Shown piece by piece: positions 16,422 to 17,250 of a stretch of DNA of 17,250 nt. The position numbers were made by a program, and so were the translations under genes. Source of the DNA: Chitinophagia bacterium (GTDB taxonomy: Bacteria > Bacteroidota > Bacteroidia > Chitinophagales > Chitinophagaceae). Every line of letters starts with the position of its first letter. Position 1 is the stretch's first letter. The stretch lies in the NCBI GenBank assembly GCA_010027295.1, contig RGVM01000007.1, positions 1-17,250 on the forward strand. Direction: 5' to 3'. Below the pieces are notes generated by a model, which was given only the letters and a program-made list of their open reading frames with translations, was not told the origin of the DNA and did not search any database.

Positions 16422-17250
16422 TCCAGCGGCTGGTGTCCTTCACGGCCATCCGGTCAGTGACCAGGCTTTGGAAGGGGATGGCCGGCGACATTATTATGCG
16501 GTCTTTCACGTAGTCTTCCACCGCCTGACGGCAGCTGTCTACCCTTGTCGGGCCTCCCGTCACCTCCGCCATGAGGATGTTGCCGCCGGGCAGCATCCGT
16601 TTGAGGAGGAAGGGTCCTTCCGGCGCCAGCTCCCTGTCGGTCGGGATGGCCACCTGCGCCGTGAGGGTTCTGCCCCCGTCTTCCGAGTACACGTTGAGCA
16701 TGGGGTGGTTGGTCTCCTTCGCCCCTTTGGCGGCCACATATGCCCTGACGCGGGCGATGAGGGCGTAGACCTCCTCGGTGGTGGGGGCGTGGTCGAATGC
16801 CTGTTTAAGGGATACGAGGGTGCCATCCGTCACTTTCCGGCGTTCGATATGGAATCCGTAGAGGTTGTCGGGATTTGAGAGCAGTCCGGTCAGGCTGTCG
16901 AGGAGATTGTCGAGCTCCCTTTGGATGCCGTTGTAGGAGAAGTATTGCCACAGGCGGGAATAGGGGTTAGGGGAGAACGATGTGGCCGACTGGAGGGTGA
17001 GGGTGGTGTTGGCGGCGGCGATGCCGGATGCGCCGATCGAGATGTCGGTCAGCAGGCTGCCGTGCCGGGCGGCGAGGGTGATGCTGCCCACATAGGCTTC
17101 CACGAACCGATAGTCCCCTTCCCCGAAGGCCCAGCCGCTGTCGGACGCGGGTGGGCCGGGCCACCAGGTGGCCATGTTGCCGGGCTGGCCGATGCGTCTG
17201 AGGATGGCCGTGGCAGGGGCGGGTATGTCCACACTGCGTATCGATTCCTT
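16393..17250 (-). CDS. SRPBCC plus GyrI-like effector-binding domain protein, N-terminus beyond right edge
   Basis: This is a partial gene: 285 residues are visible and the frame stays open to the window edge. The visible N-terminus (KESIRSVDIPAPATAILRRI) matches the start of an SRPBCC/polyketide-cyclase-like ligand-binding fold. The next stretch, GQPGNMATWWPG, resembles the usual loop after the first helix. From about visible residue 120 to the end, the sequence fits a GyrI-like (AraC effector-binding) domain, with GPFLLKRMLPGGNILMAEV and VTDRMAVKDTSRWITRVYHPV. This two-domain layout is known in Bacteroidota proteins that often begin with one membrane helix, which would lie outside the window. 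It probably binds a small hydrophobic molecule (inference). A GTG at 17232 is not taken as the start because the domain begins before it. Its 3' end overlaps the preceding convergent gene by 29 bp. Confidence 0.75.
   Translation of the reverse strand, partial: KESIRSVDIPAPATAILRRIGQPGNMATWWPGPPASDSGWAFGEGDYRFVEAYVGSITLAARHGSLLTDISIGASGIAAANTTLTLQSATSFSPNPYSRLWQYFSYNGIQRELDNLLDSLTGLLSNPDNLYGFHIERRKVTDGTLVSLKQAFDHAPTTEEVYALIARVRAYVAAKGAKETNHPMLNVYSEDGGRTLTAQVAIPTDRELAPEGPFLLKRMLPGGNILMAEVTGGPTRVDSCRQAVEDYVKDRIIMSPAIPFQSLVTDRMAVKDTSRWITRVYHPVF

Overview
The window looks like chromosomal DNA of a GC-rich member of the Bacteroidota, most likely near the Chitinophagaceae. This is inferred from a SusC/SusD pair, a Nudix-fold winged-helix regulator, large FG-GAP/ASPIC lipoproteins, promoter-like boxes of the TAnnTTTG type and the absence of obvious Shine-Dalgarno sequences. 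Codon third positions are mostly G or C, most strongly in susC/susD. No rRNA, tRNA, CRISPR array or insertion sequence was found.

Left part (1-4557). A NUMOD4/HNH-type protein on the minus strand runs off the left edge. Upstream of it on the same strand is ligA (NAD+-dependent DNA ligase). Divergent from ligA is a regulator with a degenerate Nudix domain, and it converges, with a 5-bp gap, on a LacI-family regulator.

Centre (4558-9644). A 351-bp divergent control region separates the LacI gene from susC. It holds a LacI-operator-like palindrome close to the LacI start and two short dyads just upstream of susC. susC (TonB-dependent outer-membrane transporter) is followed by its susD partner lipoprotein. 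The susD gene is split over two frames by a frameshift near 8970. A strong hairpin terminator closes the unit.

Right part (9645-17250). Two tandem paralogous lipoproteins of about 1,115 and 1,126 residues follow, 1 bp apart. Each has an N-terminal FG-GAP/VCBS array, a central ASPIC/UnbV domain and a C-terminal FG-GAP array. The second overlaps by 29 bp the convergent end of an SRPBCC plus GyrI-like protein that leaves the window on the right.

Working model (inference): the LacI regulator controls a SusCD uptake pair, and the two giant surface propeller lipoproteins sit beside it where a polysaccharide utilisation locus would normally carry glycoside hydrolases. No carbohydrate-active enzyme is visible, so the substrate and the role of the propeller proteins are open. 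This is the most unusual part of the window.
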